Origin: Rhizobium sp.
GTDB lineage: Bacteria > Pseudomonadota > Alphaproteobacteria > Rhizobiales > Rhizobiaceae
Assembly (NCBI GenBank): GCA_019739215.1
Contig: JAHHDR010000013.1
Span: forward strand, 1-64,000
DNA length: 64,000 nt
Direction of reading: 5' to 3'
Below the pieces are notes generated by a model. The model was not told where the DNA came from, ran no database searches, and saw nothing but the letters and a program-made list of their open reading frames with translations. Position 1 is the stretch's first letter. The number at the start of each line of letters is the position of its first letter. Both the position numbers and the translations under genes were made by a program. This document shows positions 25,411 to 33,819 of the stretch, one piece after another.

Positions 25411-26781
25411 ATGCTGAGCAAACAGATACAATTCGGCGAGAAGCCAGGCTACGCCGCCATCGTGTCGTCGATCATGGACGCGATCGCCCGGCGCATCCTC
25501 GTCGCTGGCGAACGGCTTCCGCCGCAGCGTGAACTGTCCCACCAGCTAGGCGTGGCGATCGCCACCGTCGGCAGGGCCTACAGCCAGCTCGAGCAGCAGG
25601 GCTTCGTCGTCAGCCATGTCGGGCGCGGCACCTTCATCGCCGGCGGTCGCGTGGCGCCCGACCTGGGCGACACTCCTGTCCAAGATGTGATCGACCTGTC
25701 GACCTATCGCGTGCCGGTGCCGGACCTGGACACCGCCTTCGCCGATACGCTCAAGGCGATCATCTCCGAGCACCATCCGCAGCAGTTCCTGGGCTCCAGC
25801 CCGGCCGTGGGGCAATTGAGCCATCGCAAGGCAATGGCGCAATGGCTGACCCGGTTCGGCATCGACGTGTCTCCCAGCCAGATCATCATGACCAATGGCG
25901 GACAGCACGCCACCATGGCGGCCCTGTCCACAATCACCCATCCCGGCGAGACCATAGCCACCGAGGAGTTCACCGACCCGCGAATGAAGGCGGTCGCCAG
26001 CTATCTCGACCGCCAGCTCGTGGGGGTCGCGATGGACGAGCAGGGCATGATCCCCGAGGCACTGGCCGAACTCTGCGCAAAGCAGAAGATCGCGGCCATC
26101 TACACCACACCGCACGCCCAGAATCCCACCAATGCCACGCTGTCCTACGATCGCCGCGTCGCACTGGTCGACGTGGCCCGCAAGCATGACCTGCCGATTA
26201 TCGAGAGTGACATCTATGGCACGCTCATGACCGACACCGACCCGCCGATCATCTCGATCGCGCCGGAACGCACCCACTTCCTCACCAGTCTTGGCCGGAT
26301 CGCCGGACCGGGAATGAAGGTTGGCTGCCTTGTATCGCCACCGGGCGATGTCGCCGTGACCCAGTCGGGCGTGGGCATGTCGACCGGCTCGGCCACGCTG
26401 ATCACCGCCGAAATCGGTGCGCGCTGGATTGCCAGCAGCCGCATCGACGGAATGGTCCGCTGGCAGCAGGCGGAGAACCTGCGGCGGCTGTCGCTGCTGA
26501 CAACCTTCCCGCTGCTCGGCATGGCCAGGACGAATGTCGCCAGTCCCCATGCCTGGCTGGCCCTGCCCAATCCCTGGCGGGCCGAGGATTTCGTCAATGC
26601 CGCCGGCGCCGTCGGCGTCTCGATTGCGCCGACGCACAGTTTCGTGGTCGGCCGCCGACAGATGCCGCATTTCGTGCGTCTGGTCTTCGGCGCCGCCGCC
26701 TCGGTCGAGGCGCTGCAGATCGCCTGCGAGCGGCTCGAGCGCCTGCTGAGTTCGCGGCCGAAGAGCAGCTACGAGGGATAG
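25411..26781 (+). CDS. MocR-type GntR/aminotransferase-like transcriptional regulator, PLP lysine replaced
   Basis: A 456-residue chimera. Residues about 10-75 form a GntR winged helix (RILVAGERLPPQRELSHQLG, then IATVGRAYSQLEQQGFVVS). The rest is a fold-type I aminotransferase-like domain with TNGGQHATMAALS, YTTPHAQNPTNATLS and ESDIYGTLM. Where family members have S-x-S-K-x3-PG-x-R-x-G, this protein has TSLGRIAGPGMKVG, so the Schiff-base lysine is Arg296 (codon 26296-26298). It therefore may bind a sugar derivative or unlinked PLP rather than form the usual aldimine. It is divergent from the transporter operon and the likely regulator of it. Confidence 0.88.
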   Translation: MLSKQIQFGEKPGYAAIVSSIMDAIARRILVAGERLPPQRELSHQLGVAIATVGRAYSQLEQQGFVVSHVGRGTFIAGGRVAPDLGDTPVQDVIDLSTYRVPVPDLDTAFADTLKAIISEHHPQQFLGSSPAVGQLSHRKAMAQWLTRFGIDVSPSQIIMTNGGQHATMAALSTITHPGETIATEEFTDPRMKAVASYLDRQLVGVAMDEQGMIPEALAELCAKQKIAAIYTTPHAQNPTNATLSYDRRVALVDVARKHDLPIIESDIYGTLMTDTDPPIISIAPERTHFLTSLGRIAGPGMKVGCLVSPPGDVAVTQSGVGMSTGSATLITAEIGARWIASSRIDGMVRWQQAENLRRLSLLTTFPLLGMARTNVASPHAWLALPNPWRAEDFVNAAGAVGVSIAPTHSFVVGRRQMPHFVRLVFGAAASVEALQIACERLERLLSSRPKSSYEG

Positions 26782-26792
26782 GAGGCGCGATC

Positions 26793-27908
26793 ATGGAGCA
26801 TGGGGCGACAGGAGGGTGCGTTCTGGTTGTCGGCGCGCTGGGCGTGGTCGGACGCGCGGCCATGGACGTCTATCTCGACGATCCCGACTGGCAGGTCGTC
26901 GGCCTCTCGAGACGATTGCCGGGCGAAACGAGACGGGCCCGCTGGGTGGCAGCGGACCTTCTTGATCGCGACGGCCTCGAAGCGGCGCTCGCAGGCCATG
27001 CCGGCAGTGTGACCCATGTCGTCTATGCCGCCCTCCAGGAAGAGGCGTCGCTGGTTTCGGGTTGGACGTCCGACGCGCAGATCGGCCGCAACACGCTGAT
27101 GCTCGGAAACCTGCTCGACGCCCTGGCGTCGCTCGGCAGCCGCTTCGGCCATCTCACGCTTCTCCAGGGCACCAAGGCCTACGGTGTCCACCATGGCAGC
27201 TACCGCATGCCGGCGCGCGAAAGCGACCCGCGTTTCATCGCCTCCAATTTCTACTACGACCAGGAGGATCTGGCGCGGGAGCGGGGAAAGCGCGGCGGAT
27301 TTGCCATCACGGTTCTCAGGCCGCAGATCGTGTGCGGCTTTGCGCTGGGCAATCCCATGAACGCGGTCACCGCACTGGGCGTCTATGCCGCGATCTGTGC
27401 CGAACTCGGCCAGCCGCTGCGCTTTCCCGGCGGTCCAGCCTGCCTGCAGGAGGCCGTCGATGCGCAGTTGCTCGGACGGGCCATCAAATGGGCCGGGAGC
27501 GAACCGCGTTGCAGGGGCGAGATCTACAATATCGCCAATGGCGACTGTTTTTCCTGGCCCAATCTCTGGCCGGGCATCGCCCGGCGTTTCGGGGTCGAAC
27601 CCGGCATAGCCCATCCCTTCTCCCTTGCCGAGGTGATGGCGGACAAGGGACCGGTCTGGGACCGCATCGTCGCGAAGCACGGCCTCGTGTCGCACGGCTA
27701 TTCGGAGATCGTCTCCTCATGGCAGTTCATGGACTACCTGCTGCGGCACGGACGGACCTATCCTCACCACTCCCTGGTCTCGACCATCAAGGCACGCCAG
27801 CATGGCTTTCACGATTGCGTCGACACCGAGGACATGTTCGACCGGATCTTCGCCGCGCTGCAGACCGCAAGGATCTTGCCGGGCGCCGCCACCCCGCGGG
27901 ATCGGTAG
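26793..27908 (+). CDS. NAD(P)-dependent epimerase/reductase, PRISE-like SDR
   Basis: A 371-residue extended SDR. The cofactor motif GALGVVGRAAM begins near residue 13, with ADLLDRDGLEAAL next. QGTKAYGVHHG and SNFYYDQEDLARER match the progesterone 5-beta-reductase/iridoid synthase (PRISE) group, in which the Tyr of NFYY is catalytic and the K of GTKxYG is conserved. It starts 11 bp after the regulator gene and is probably co-transcribed with it. Bacterial members reduce enones or act on sugars; the substrate here is unknown, but linkage suggests a role in the neighbouring catabolic pathway. Confidence 0.85.
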   Translation: MEHGATGGCVLVVGALGVVGRAAMDVYLDDPDWQVVGLSRRLPGETRRARWVAADLLDRDGLEAALAGHAGSVTHVVYAALQEEASLVSGWTSDAQIGRNTLMLGNLLDALASLGSRFGHLTLLQGTKAYGVHHGSYRMPARESDPRFIASNFYYDQEDLARERGKRGGFAITVLRPQIVCGFALGNPMNAVTALGVYAAICAELGQPLRFPGGPACLQEAVDAQLLGRAIKWAGSEPRCRGEIYNIANGDCFSWPNLWPGIARRFGVEPGIAHPFSLAEVMADKGPVWDRIVAKHGLVSHGYSEIVSSWQFMDYLLRHGRTYPHHSLVSTIKARQHGFHDCVDTEDMFDRIFAALQTARILPGAATPRDR

Positions 27909-27955
27909 CCGGCGAGCGACACCCGTGCCCGAAGATGGCCGTTCGGCGAGATCCA

Positions 27956-29011
27956 CTACTTCTGGACGGCTTCGCGCGCCCAGTCCTCGATCTGCTTGCG
28001 CCGTTCGGGCGTGCCCGGGTGAGTGGACAGCATGCTGGTGCCGCCCTGGTCGCCGAGCTTGTCTTCCAGCATCTTGAAGAACCGGCCAATCGCGGCGGGA
28101 TCATGGCCGGCCTTTGCCATCAGTTCGACCGATATCCGGTCCGCCTCGCTTTCGGCACTGCGCGAATGCGACAGCGCCAGAAGCGCCGCGCCGTCGGTCA
28201 GCACCTCTTCGCCGCCCGACCCGACATCCCCGGCGATCAGCATGATGAGCCCGGCCAACCCGGCGGCGCGGTAGACCTGGCGCAGGGAATGCTCACGCTC
28301 GACATGGCCGATCTCGTGCGCCAGCACGCCGAGGATCATCTCGGTGTCGCCACCCGCCATCCGGACCAGTTGGTCAGTGATGACCAGCGTGCCGTCGGGC
28401 AATGCGAAGGCGTTCGGGCCAATGAACCCACCATCGCGAAAATTGAGGCTGTATCCGGCCGTGCCGCGGGTGGAGAAGCTCGCGATCCTGTCGAAGCCCT
28501 TCTTGATCTTCTGCTGCTCCGCCACGCTGAGCTTGGTCGGCGCGAGCATGGTCTGGTCGAGCGAACTGAGCGTGCCGGTGGAAAGCCAGCGTGGCACTGC
28601 CGGCGGCGTCACCAGAACCGCGACCTCGACCAGCGCCGGAAGCGCATAGCGATAGATCAGCCCGGCCAGCAGGAAGACGAGGACCACGAAGCCGATCAGC
28701 CTCGGCCGGAACTGCTCCAGTTCGGCAATCCACCCGGTTCGGTCAGCCTTGTGCGCCCTCAGCAGTCCGTCGATCGCGTCGTTGTCCGGCGTTTCGAACA
28801 TCGAGTCGTTGTGAAGATGGATACGGCGCGGAATGCTGCCGATCCGGTCGGAGACCTTCACCGACTTCAGGTCGTCGCGATAGACGATCGCGCCGTCGTC
28901 CAGGCGGATGGAGAGCCGGGTGCCCTCGGCGAGCAGACTCGCCTCCAGGGCCGCATTGGACCGCGGTGGATGCCAGGTGCCGCGCGCGACGACCACGCCG
29001 TCAGAAGCCAA
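27956..29011 (-). CDS. Membrane-anchored M48 family metalloprotease
   Basis: A 351-residue protease with a transmembrane segment near residue 105 (IGFVVLVFLLAGLIYRYA) and the zinc motif AHEIGHVEREH; the downstream Glu ligand is in RSAESEADRIS. The N-terminal about 100 residues form a soluble domain. No ATG is well placed. TTG 29011 follows GGAAGGA by 7 nt and overlaps the end of the DUF898 gene, so it is the preferred start. The pairing of DUF898 with M48 is common in proteobacteria as I recall it, and points to envelope protein quality control. Confidence 0.87.
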   Translation of the reverse strand: MASDGVVVARGTWHPPRSNAALEASLLAEGTRLSIRLDDGAIVYRDDLKSVKVSDRIGSIPRRIHLHNDSMFETPDNDAIDGLLRAHKADRTGWIAELEQFRPRLIGFVVLVFLLAGLIYRYALPALVEVAVLVTPPAVPRWLSTGTLSSLDQTMLAPTKLSVAEQQKIKKGFDRIASFSTRGTAGYSLNFRDGGFIGPNAFALPDGTLVITDQLVRMAGGDTEMILGVLAHEIGHVEREHSLRQVYRAAGLAGLIMLIAGDVGSGGEEVLTDGAALLALSHSRSAESEADRISVELMAKAGHDPAAIGRFFKMLEDKLGDQGGTSMLSTHPGTPERRKQIEDWAREAVQK

Positions 29012-30083
29012 AGTCCATTCCTTCCATGTCCATGTATTCGGCGCTGATGGCGGAGCCGGACGCCTGGATCGATGCCATGATCTCGCCGATGTCACCCTTC
29101 GGAACAACGCCGCTGTGCTCGGCGACGTAGCGGGCCTCGCGTACTGCCGCCCAGGGCCGCATCAGCCCCAGCGTCAGCAGCGTTACCACGAAATTGGATA
29201 CGAAGATCCAGAAGTATCGGCCACGCGACAGGTCGCTGTAGAGCGGATGGATCTCGTCGAAGCGGGTCGAGTTCATGACGATGTTGCGCACCGCCACGCC
29301 ATAGACGAAGCCCGCGATCCAGAAGATCAGCAGCAGCGGGATCAGCACCGCATAGACGGCGAGGATCGTCAGGCCCAGGCGCTCCTCGTCGTTGAACTGG
29401 TCAAGCTCGCCCATCATCTGGTAGACGAAGGGCGCAAGATAAATCCACGCCGCGACGGCCGCGATGAGCAGACCGAGCACCACCATCAGCGCCGGCAGCA
29501 GCCAGCCGCGATAGAGGTCGCTGACCTTCGGGTCGGTCGCAAACCCGCGATCACCATAGCTCAGGTGATTGAAGACATACCGGTTCACCCAGCGGCTGGC
29601 GAATGGCGCCAGAATGCCCAGCGAGAAGAACGAGACGAGACTGCCCAGAATGATCGCCTTGAAGGCACCCCAGGGCGTGCCGTTGAAATCGAACCGGATG
29701 TTGCGGTAGCTGCTGATGCGCGCATTGAAGCGCAGGCTGCGGACAACGAACCAGGGCAGTATGGCCAGGAAGACGAACGGCGTGGCGATACCGATCAGCG
29801 GATAGACCGTCGTGACGACATTGATGATCGAGATGACGATGAAGACGATGAAGCGCCCGAGGAAGATCTGAAGGCCGCGCGCGTGGTAGTCGAAGGAATG
29901 GCCGTCGAGATAGGTGTTGCCGCGAAAGTAGCGCATGCGGCGGACCTTGGCCCAGGCCGAGTATATGCCGAGGGTGATGATCGTCAGCAGCACATTGACG
30001 ATCCAGATGCCGAAATACTCGCGGGCATTGCCGCGGAACTCGGCCCGCTGAAGTGTGTTCATCCCGCTATCGACAGAGGCCAT
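29001..30083 (-). CDS. DUF898/YjgN family multi-spanning membrane protein
   Basis: A 360-residue inner-membrane protein with about six to eight hydrophobic segments. The conserved YjgN features are GNAREYFGIWIVNVLLTIITLG, then IYSAWAKVRRMRYF and NTYLDGHSFDYHA, repeated in weaker form in the second half (RGRYFWIFVSNFVVTLLTLG, RPWAAVREARY). The internal similarity suggests duplication. ATG 30083 follows AAAGGACGGCCG. It overlaps the M48 gene. Molecular function is unknown. Confidence 0.87.
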   Translation of the reverse strand: MASVDSGMNTLQRAEFRGNAREYFGIWIVNVLLTIITLGIYSAWAKVRRMRYFRGNTYLDGHSFDYHARGLQIFLGRFIVFIVISIINVVTTVYPLIGIATPFVFLAILPWFVVRSLRFNARISSYRNIRFDFNGTPWGAFKAIILGSLVSFFSLGILAPFASRWVNRYVFNHLSYGDRGFATDPKVSDLYRGWLLPALMVVLGLLIAAVAAWIYLAPFVYQMMGELDQFNDEERLGLTILAVYAVLIPLLLIFWIAGFVYGVAVRNIVMNSTRFDEIHPLYSDLSRGRYFWIFVSNFVVTLLTLGLMRPWAAVREARYVAEHSGVVPKGDIGEIMASIQASGSAISAEYMDMEGMDFGF

Positions 30084-30287
30084 CGGCCGTCCTTTCAACC
30101 TGATTTTCGCATTGTGGGGTCAACGGTCGGCGACGCTGCCTTATTCGCTTGAAAACGGTCCGGAGGCAAGCGCCCTGTCACCGCGTCGACCGGCGCTACG
30201 TCTGGAGGCGGCAACATCATGCCCCATCCATCACCCTCCGGGGATCGGCACTTGCCAAACCTGCACCATCCGTCATAACCCCATCCC

Positions 30288-30989
30288 ATGACCGCACAGA
30301 CCTCGCTTCCCGCCAAGTCCGATTTCGCCCACGTCACCGACTGGGTTTTCGATCTCGACAACACGCTCTATCCGCATCATGTCGATCTCTTCGCGCAGAT
30401 CGACAAGAACATGACGGTCTATGTCGCCGACATGCTCGGTCTCGACTACGACGAGGCGCGGGCGCTGCAGAAGAAATATTACTTCGAACACGGCACGACG
30501 CTGGCCGGCCTGATGCAGCACCACGGCATTGATCCGCATCACTTTCTCGATTCCGCACATGCCATCGATTATTCAACCGTTCTCGCCGACCCCGACCTCG
30601 CCGAGGCCATCAAGGCCCTGCCCGGTCGCAAGTTCATCTTCACCAACGGCACGGTGAAGCATGCCGAGACCGCGGCCCGCGCGCTCGGTGTGCTCGATCA
30701 CTTCGAGGACATCTTCGATATCGTGGCGGCCGACTTCGTACCCAAGCCGGCCAATGCGACCTATGACAAGTTCGCCAGCCTGCACCGCGTGGACACCAAA
30801 AATGCCGCCATGTTCGAGGACCTGCCGCGCAACCTGATCGTTCCGAGAATCCTCGGCATGAAGACGGTTCTCATCCTGCCGGAGCCCGGACACAAGGGAC
30901 TGGAGCGATGGGAACAATTCGACGAGGACGACGGCAATATCGACTTCGTCACCAACCGCCTTGCCGACTTCCTCAAGGCGATCGTCTGA
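30288..30989 (+). CDS. HAD-type pyrimidine 5'-nucleotidase
   Basis: A 233-residue HAD hydrolase of the Sdt1/PPase-YfnB-like group. Motif I reads WVFDLDNTLYPHHVDLF, which is diagnostic; motif II is FIFTNGTVKHAE, motif III lies at VPKPANATYDKF and motif IV at AAMFEDLPRNL. It dephosphorylates pyrimidine nucleoside monophosphates in characterised homologues. It is a single gene divergent from DUF898 across a 204-bp gap. Confidence 0.92.
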   Translation: MTAQTSLPAKSDFAHVTDWVFDLDNTLYPHHVDLFAQIDKNMTVYVADMLGLDYDEARALQKKYYFEHGTTLAGLMQHHGIDPHHFLDSAHAIDYSTVLADPDLAEAIKALPGRKFIFTNGTVKHAETAARALGVLDHFEDIFDIVAADFVPKPANATYDKFASLHRVDTKNAAMFEDLPRNLIVPRILGMKTVLILPEPGHKGLERWEQFDEDDGNIDFVTNRLADFLKAIV

Positions 30990-31184
30990 GCCACGTTCGG
31001 CCCACGGATTGATGAACCGGCCATTCAGCCCGCATTCAGCCGGATGCTCATATACCGGCGTCAACTTTGGCGTCGGATCGGTCGAACAGTATCTCTTTCC
31101 CGAAAGCGCCGCCCAGAGGAAGCAACCACAGCAGCCCCGGCTGCATTTAGGGATAGACGCGTTCTATCGACGAAAGGCCCAGAC

Positions 31185-31664
31185 ATGAAAATCAAGACCG
31201 CACTCATCGCCCGCGCTCGCGGGCGTATTTGCCGTCCACCGCGGCAGCACCTTCCTTCGCCGCCAAGGATCCGATCAAGAAGGAAAAAGCGCATCAACCG
31301 CATGATCAAGCGCGCCGACCTCAACAACGACGGCAAGATCTCCCAGAGCGAAATGACCCGCGGCATCGCGGTGACGTTCGCCAAGGTCGACGCCAATGGC
31401 GACGGTATGCTGAGCGCCGCCGAAGTCTCCGGCGCCAAGGCCGTTCTCAAGAGCGAGCGCAAGCGCGCCAAGGCTGAAGGCAAGGGCCGGATGCAGTTCG
31501 TTAAGTTCCCGGCCAAGCGCATTGGCAAGCGCTTCGACCGCATCGACGCCAATGGCGACGGCATGCTTTCGAAGGGCGAACTTGAGCGGGTCGCCGAGCG
31601 CATGTTCAAGAAGCGCGACAAGAACAACGACGGCTACATCTCGGCCGCCGATTTCGGCAACTGA
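31185..31664 (+). CDS. Exported EF-hand calcium-binding protein, leader scrambled by compensating frameshifts
   Basis: EF-hand loops are visible at RADLNNDGKISQSEM, KVDANGDGMLSAAEV, RIDANGDGMLSKGEL and KRDKNNDGYISAADF, four hands in about 125 residues. The frame from ATG 31185 is open throughout, but residues about 10-35 make no sense as a signal peptide. Shifting frame gives ALAGVFAV and then STAAAPSFAAKDPIKKEK before returning to the nominal frame. Extra bases at C3 31210-31212 and A5 31284-31288, plus one event between, explain this and leave the total in frame. A real product would then be a secreted EF-hand protein of about 159 residues. A terminator follows. Confidence 0.8.
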   Translation: MKIKTALIARARGRICRPPRQHLPSPPRIRSRRKKRINRMIKRADLNNDGKISQSEMTRGIAVTFAKVDANGDGMLSAAEVSGAKAVLKSERKRAKAEGKGRMQFVKFPAKRIGKRFDRIDANGDGMLSKGELERVAERMFKKRDKNNDGYISAADFGN

Positions 31665-31693
31665 TCCTATCCGGGATCCGATCGATCGACGAC

Positions 31694-31724
31694 GGGCGGC
31701 TCGCACATGCGGGCCGCCTTTTTT
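31694..31724 (+). terminator. Rho-independent terminator after the EF-hand gene
   Basis: GGGCGGC and GGCCGCC arms around TCGCACATGCG are followed by six T residues (31719-31724). It lies 30 bp after the EF-hand stop and 10 bp before the end of the convergent LOG-family gene. Confidence 0.8.
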
Positions 31725-31733
31725 CATGTCCTG

Positions 31734-32603
31734 TCAGGCAGGGTTCTCGCGGTAGAAATCCTGGACGATGCCGAACGCCTCCTGTGCGGTATCCACCGAT
31801 TGCAGCAGGTTCACGTCCTCCGGCGATATCGTGCCGAATTCCGCCAGCGCCTCGAAATTGACGACACGCCGCCAGAACTCCACGCCGAACAGCAGGATCG
31901 GGATTTTCGCCATCCGTCCGGTCTGGATCAGCGTCACGGATTCGAACAGCTCGTCCAGCGTGCCGAAGCCGCCTGGGAAGATGGCGATCGCCTTGGCCCG
32001 CATCAGGAAATGCATCTTGCGGATCGCGAAATAGTGAAAGTTGAAGGACAGGTCGGGCGTGACATACGGGTTCGGCGCCTGCTCGTGCGGCAGCACGATG
32101 TTGAGGCCGATGGACGGCGCGCCGACTTCGGCGGCGCCGCGATTGCCGGCCTCCATCACGCCCGGTCCGCCGCCGGTTACGACGACATATTCCTTGTGGC
32201 CAAAGCCAGCGGACCATTCCGAGCAGAGACGGGCGAACTCGCGCGCCTCGTCGTAGTAGATCGACGCCGCCTCAAGATTTCGCTTCTGGATATCGTTACG
32301 CGCGGCCCAGGCTGCCTCACCCGGCGCCGGGATCCGGGCACCGCCGAAAAGCACGATCGTCGAGCGGATATCTCGCTCGGCCAGCGCCATCTCGACCTTG
32401 AGCAGCTCGAGTTGCAGCCGGATCGGCCGGAGTTCCTCGCGGCAGAGAAAGTCGTTGTCGGCATAGGCAAGGCGGTAGGACGGCGAAAGCGACTGCGGCG
32501 TGGCGGGCACCATCGCGGCGCGGGACTTGTCCGCGCGGTTGCTTTCCAGCGGTGCCCAGGCGCCGTCCTTGCGCCGCAAGCTGTCGGTTTTGCCCTTTGC
32601 CAT
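31734..32603 (-). CDS. TIGR00730/LOG family Rossmann-fold protein
   Basis: A 289-residue member of the family once labelled lysine decarboxylase. The hallmark sequences are VTGGGPGVMEAGNRGA and FPGGFGTLDELFE, the PGGxGTxxE motif of cytokinin riboside monophosphate phosphoribohydrolases. The protein is longer than plant-type LOG (about 200 residues) because of an N-terminal extension. Known activity is release of ribose phosphate from nucleotide monophosphates. ATG 32603 is used; ATG 32615 is equally possible. It shares a 71-bp to 83-bp divergent promoter region with dapD. Confidence 0.9.
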   Translation of the reverse strand: MAKGKTDSLRRKDGAWAPLESNRADKSRAAMVPATPQSLSPSYRLAYADNDFLCREELRPIRLQLELLKVEMALAERDIRSTIVLFGGARIPAPGEAAWAARNDIQKRNLEAASIYYDEAREFARLCSEWSAGFGHKEYVVVTGGGPGVMEAGNRGAAEVGAPSIGLNIVLPHEQAPNPYVTPDLSFNFHYFAIRKMHFLMRAKAIAIFPGGFGTLDELFESVTLIQTGRMAKIPILLFGVEFWRRVVNFEALAEFGTISPEDVNLLQSVDTAQEAFGIVQDFYRENPA

Positions 32604-32686
32604 CGATATGTCCATCCGCTATAGAGCCGGCCAGCCGGCGCACCCAAAGACGGCCAGAATAGTCCTTCAAAGTTTAAGGAATTGAC

Positions 32687-33544
32687 ATGACCGCCACCGA
32701 CCTTGCCTCGCTTGAAAAGACGATCGATGCGGCCTTCGACGCCAGAGACAGTGTCAACACCTCGACACGCGGCGAGATCCGCGACGCGGTCGAAGAAGTC
32801 CTGAATCTGCTCGACGCCGGCAAGGTCCGCGCGGCCACGCGAGGACATAACGGCACCTGGTCGGTGCATCAATGGGTGAAGAAAGCCGTGCTGCTGTCCT
32901 TCCGCCTCAACGCGATGGAAGTGATCAAGAACGGCCCCGGCGACGCCGTCTGGTGGGACAAGGTGCCGTCCAAGTTCGACGGCTGGGGCGCCACCGAATT
33001 CGAAGCCGCCGGCTTCCGTGCGGTGCCGAGCGCGGTCGTGCGTCGCTCGGCCTATGTCGCGCCGGGTGCCGTGCTGATGCCGTCCTTCGTCAATCTCGGC
33101 GCCTATGTCGGCGCCAACACCATGGTCGATACCTGGGCGACCGTCGGCTCCTGCGCCCAGATCGGCGCCAATGTCCACCTTTCGGGCGGCGTCGGCATCG
33201 GCGGCGTGCTTGAGCCGCTGCAGGCCGGCCCGACCATCATCGAGGACAACTGCTTCATCGGCGCCCGCTCGGAAGTCGTCGAGGGCTGCATCGTGCGCGA
33301 GGGCTCGGTCCTTGGCATGGGAGTCTTCATCGGCAAGTCGACCAAGATCGTCGACCGCGCCACCGGCGAAGTCAGCTATGGCGAAGTGCCGCCCTATTCG
33401 GTGGTCGTCGCCGGCTCCATGGCCTCGGGCAAGTCCATGCCCAACGGCCAGCCCGCACCGAACCTCTATTGCGCCGTCATCGTCAAGCGCGTCGACGAGC
33501 AGACCCGCTCGAAGACCGGGATCAACGAGTTGCTGCGCGACTGA
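32687..33544 (+). CDS. dapD: 2,3,4,5-tetrahydropyridine-2,6-dicarboxylate N-succinyltransferase
   Basis: Succinylase step of lysine and diaminopimelate synthesis; its product pathway is completed by DapE at 59797-60987. The 285-residue length is normal. The N-terminal helical region ends near [17 protein letters not shown]; a left-handed beta helix of hexapeptide repeats follows ([39 protein letters not shown]). The C-terminus has [23 protein letters not shown] 32687 follows AAGGAATTG. Confidence 0.97.
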   Translation: MTATDLASLEKTIDAAFDARDSVNTSTRGEIRDAVEEVLNLLDAGKVRAATRGHNGTWSVHQWVKKAVLLSFRLNAMEVIKNGPGDAVWWDKVPSKFDGWGATEFEAAGFRAVPSAVVRRSAYVAPGAVLMPSFVNLGAYVGANTMVDTWATVGSCAQIGANVHLSGGVGIGGVLEPLQAGPTIIEDNCFIGARSEVVEGCIVREGSVLGMGVFIGKSTKIVDRATGEVSYGEVPPYSVVVAGSMASGKSMPNGQPAPNLYCAVIVKRVDEQTRSKTGINELLRD

Positions 33545-33819
33545 CACTGGTGGGTGCTCCAACGCCGCGGCGGGCGCGTGCTGCATCGTGGTGACCGCGT
33601 ACGCCAACCGCAACACCGCTCTCCCGGCCCTGCGCTCCCTCTGGCGCAGTCGGGCGAAAAATCGGCTAAGCAGGTTCCGGAATAGTGTCCCACGGTTTCC
33701 GACAAGAGCCTGCGACAAAACAAAAGAGCAAGCGGATGAAGCGTTGGCTTGCCAACGAAAGTCTGCTTAGACCAGTCGCCATGACCGGCATCGCCGCATG
33801 AGCCGGGTGGGAGATGCGC

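Noticed and set aside
33742..33757. Palindrome-like CGTTGGC-TT-GCCAACG upstream of the cyclase gene
   Set aside because: A short GC hairpin with a 2-nt loop is common by chance at this composition; nothing supports a function.
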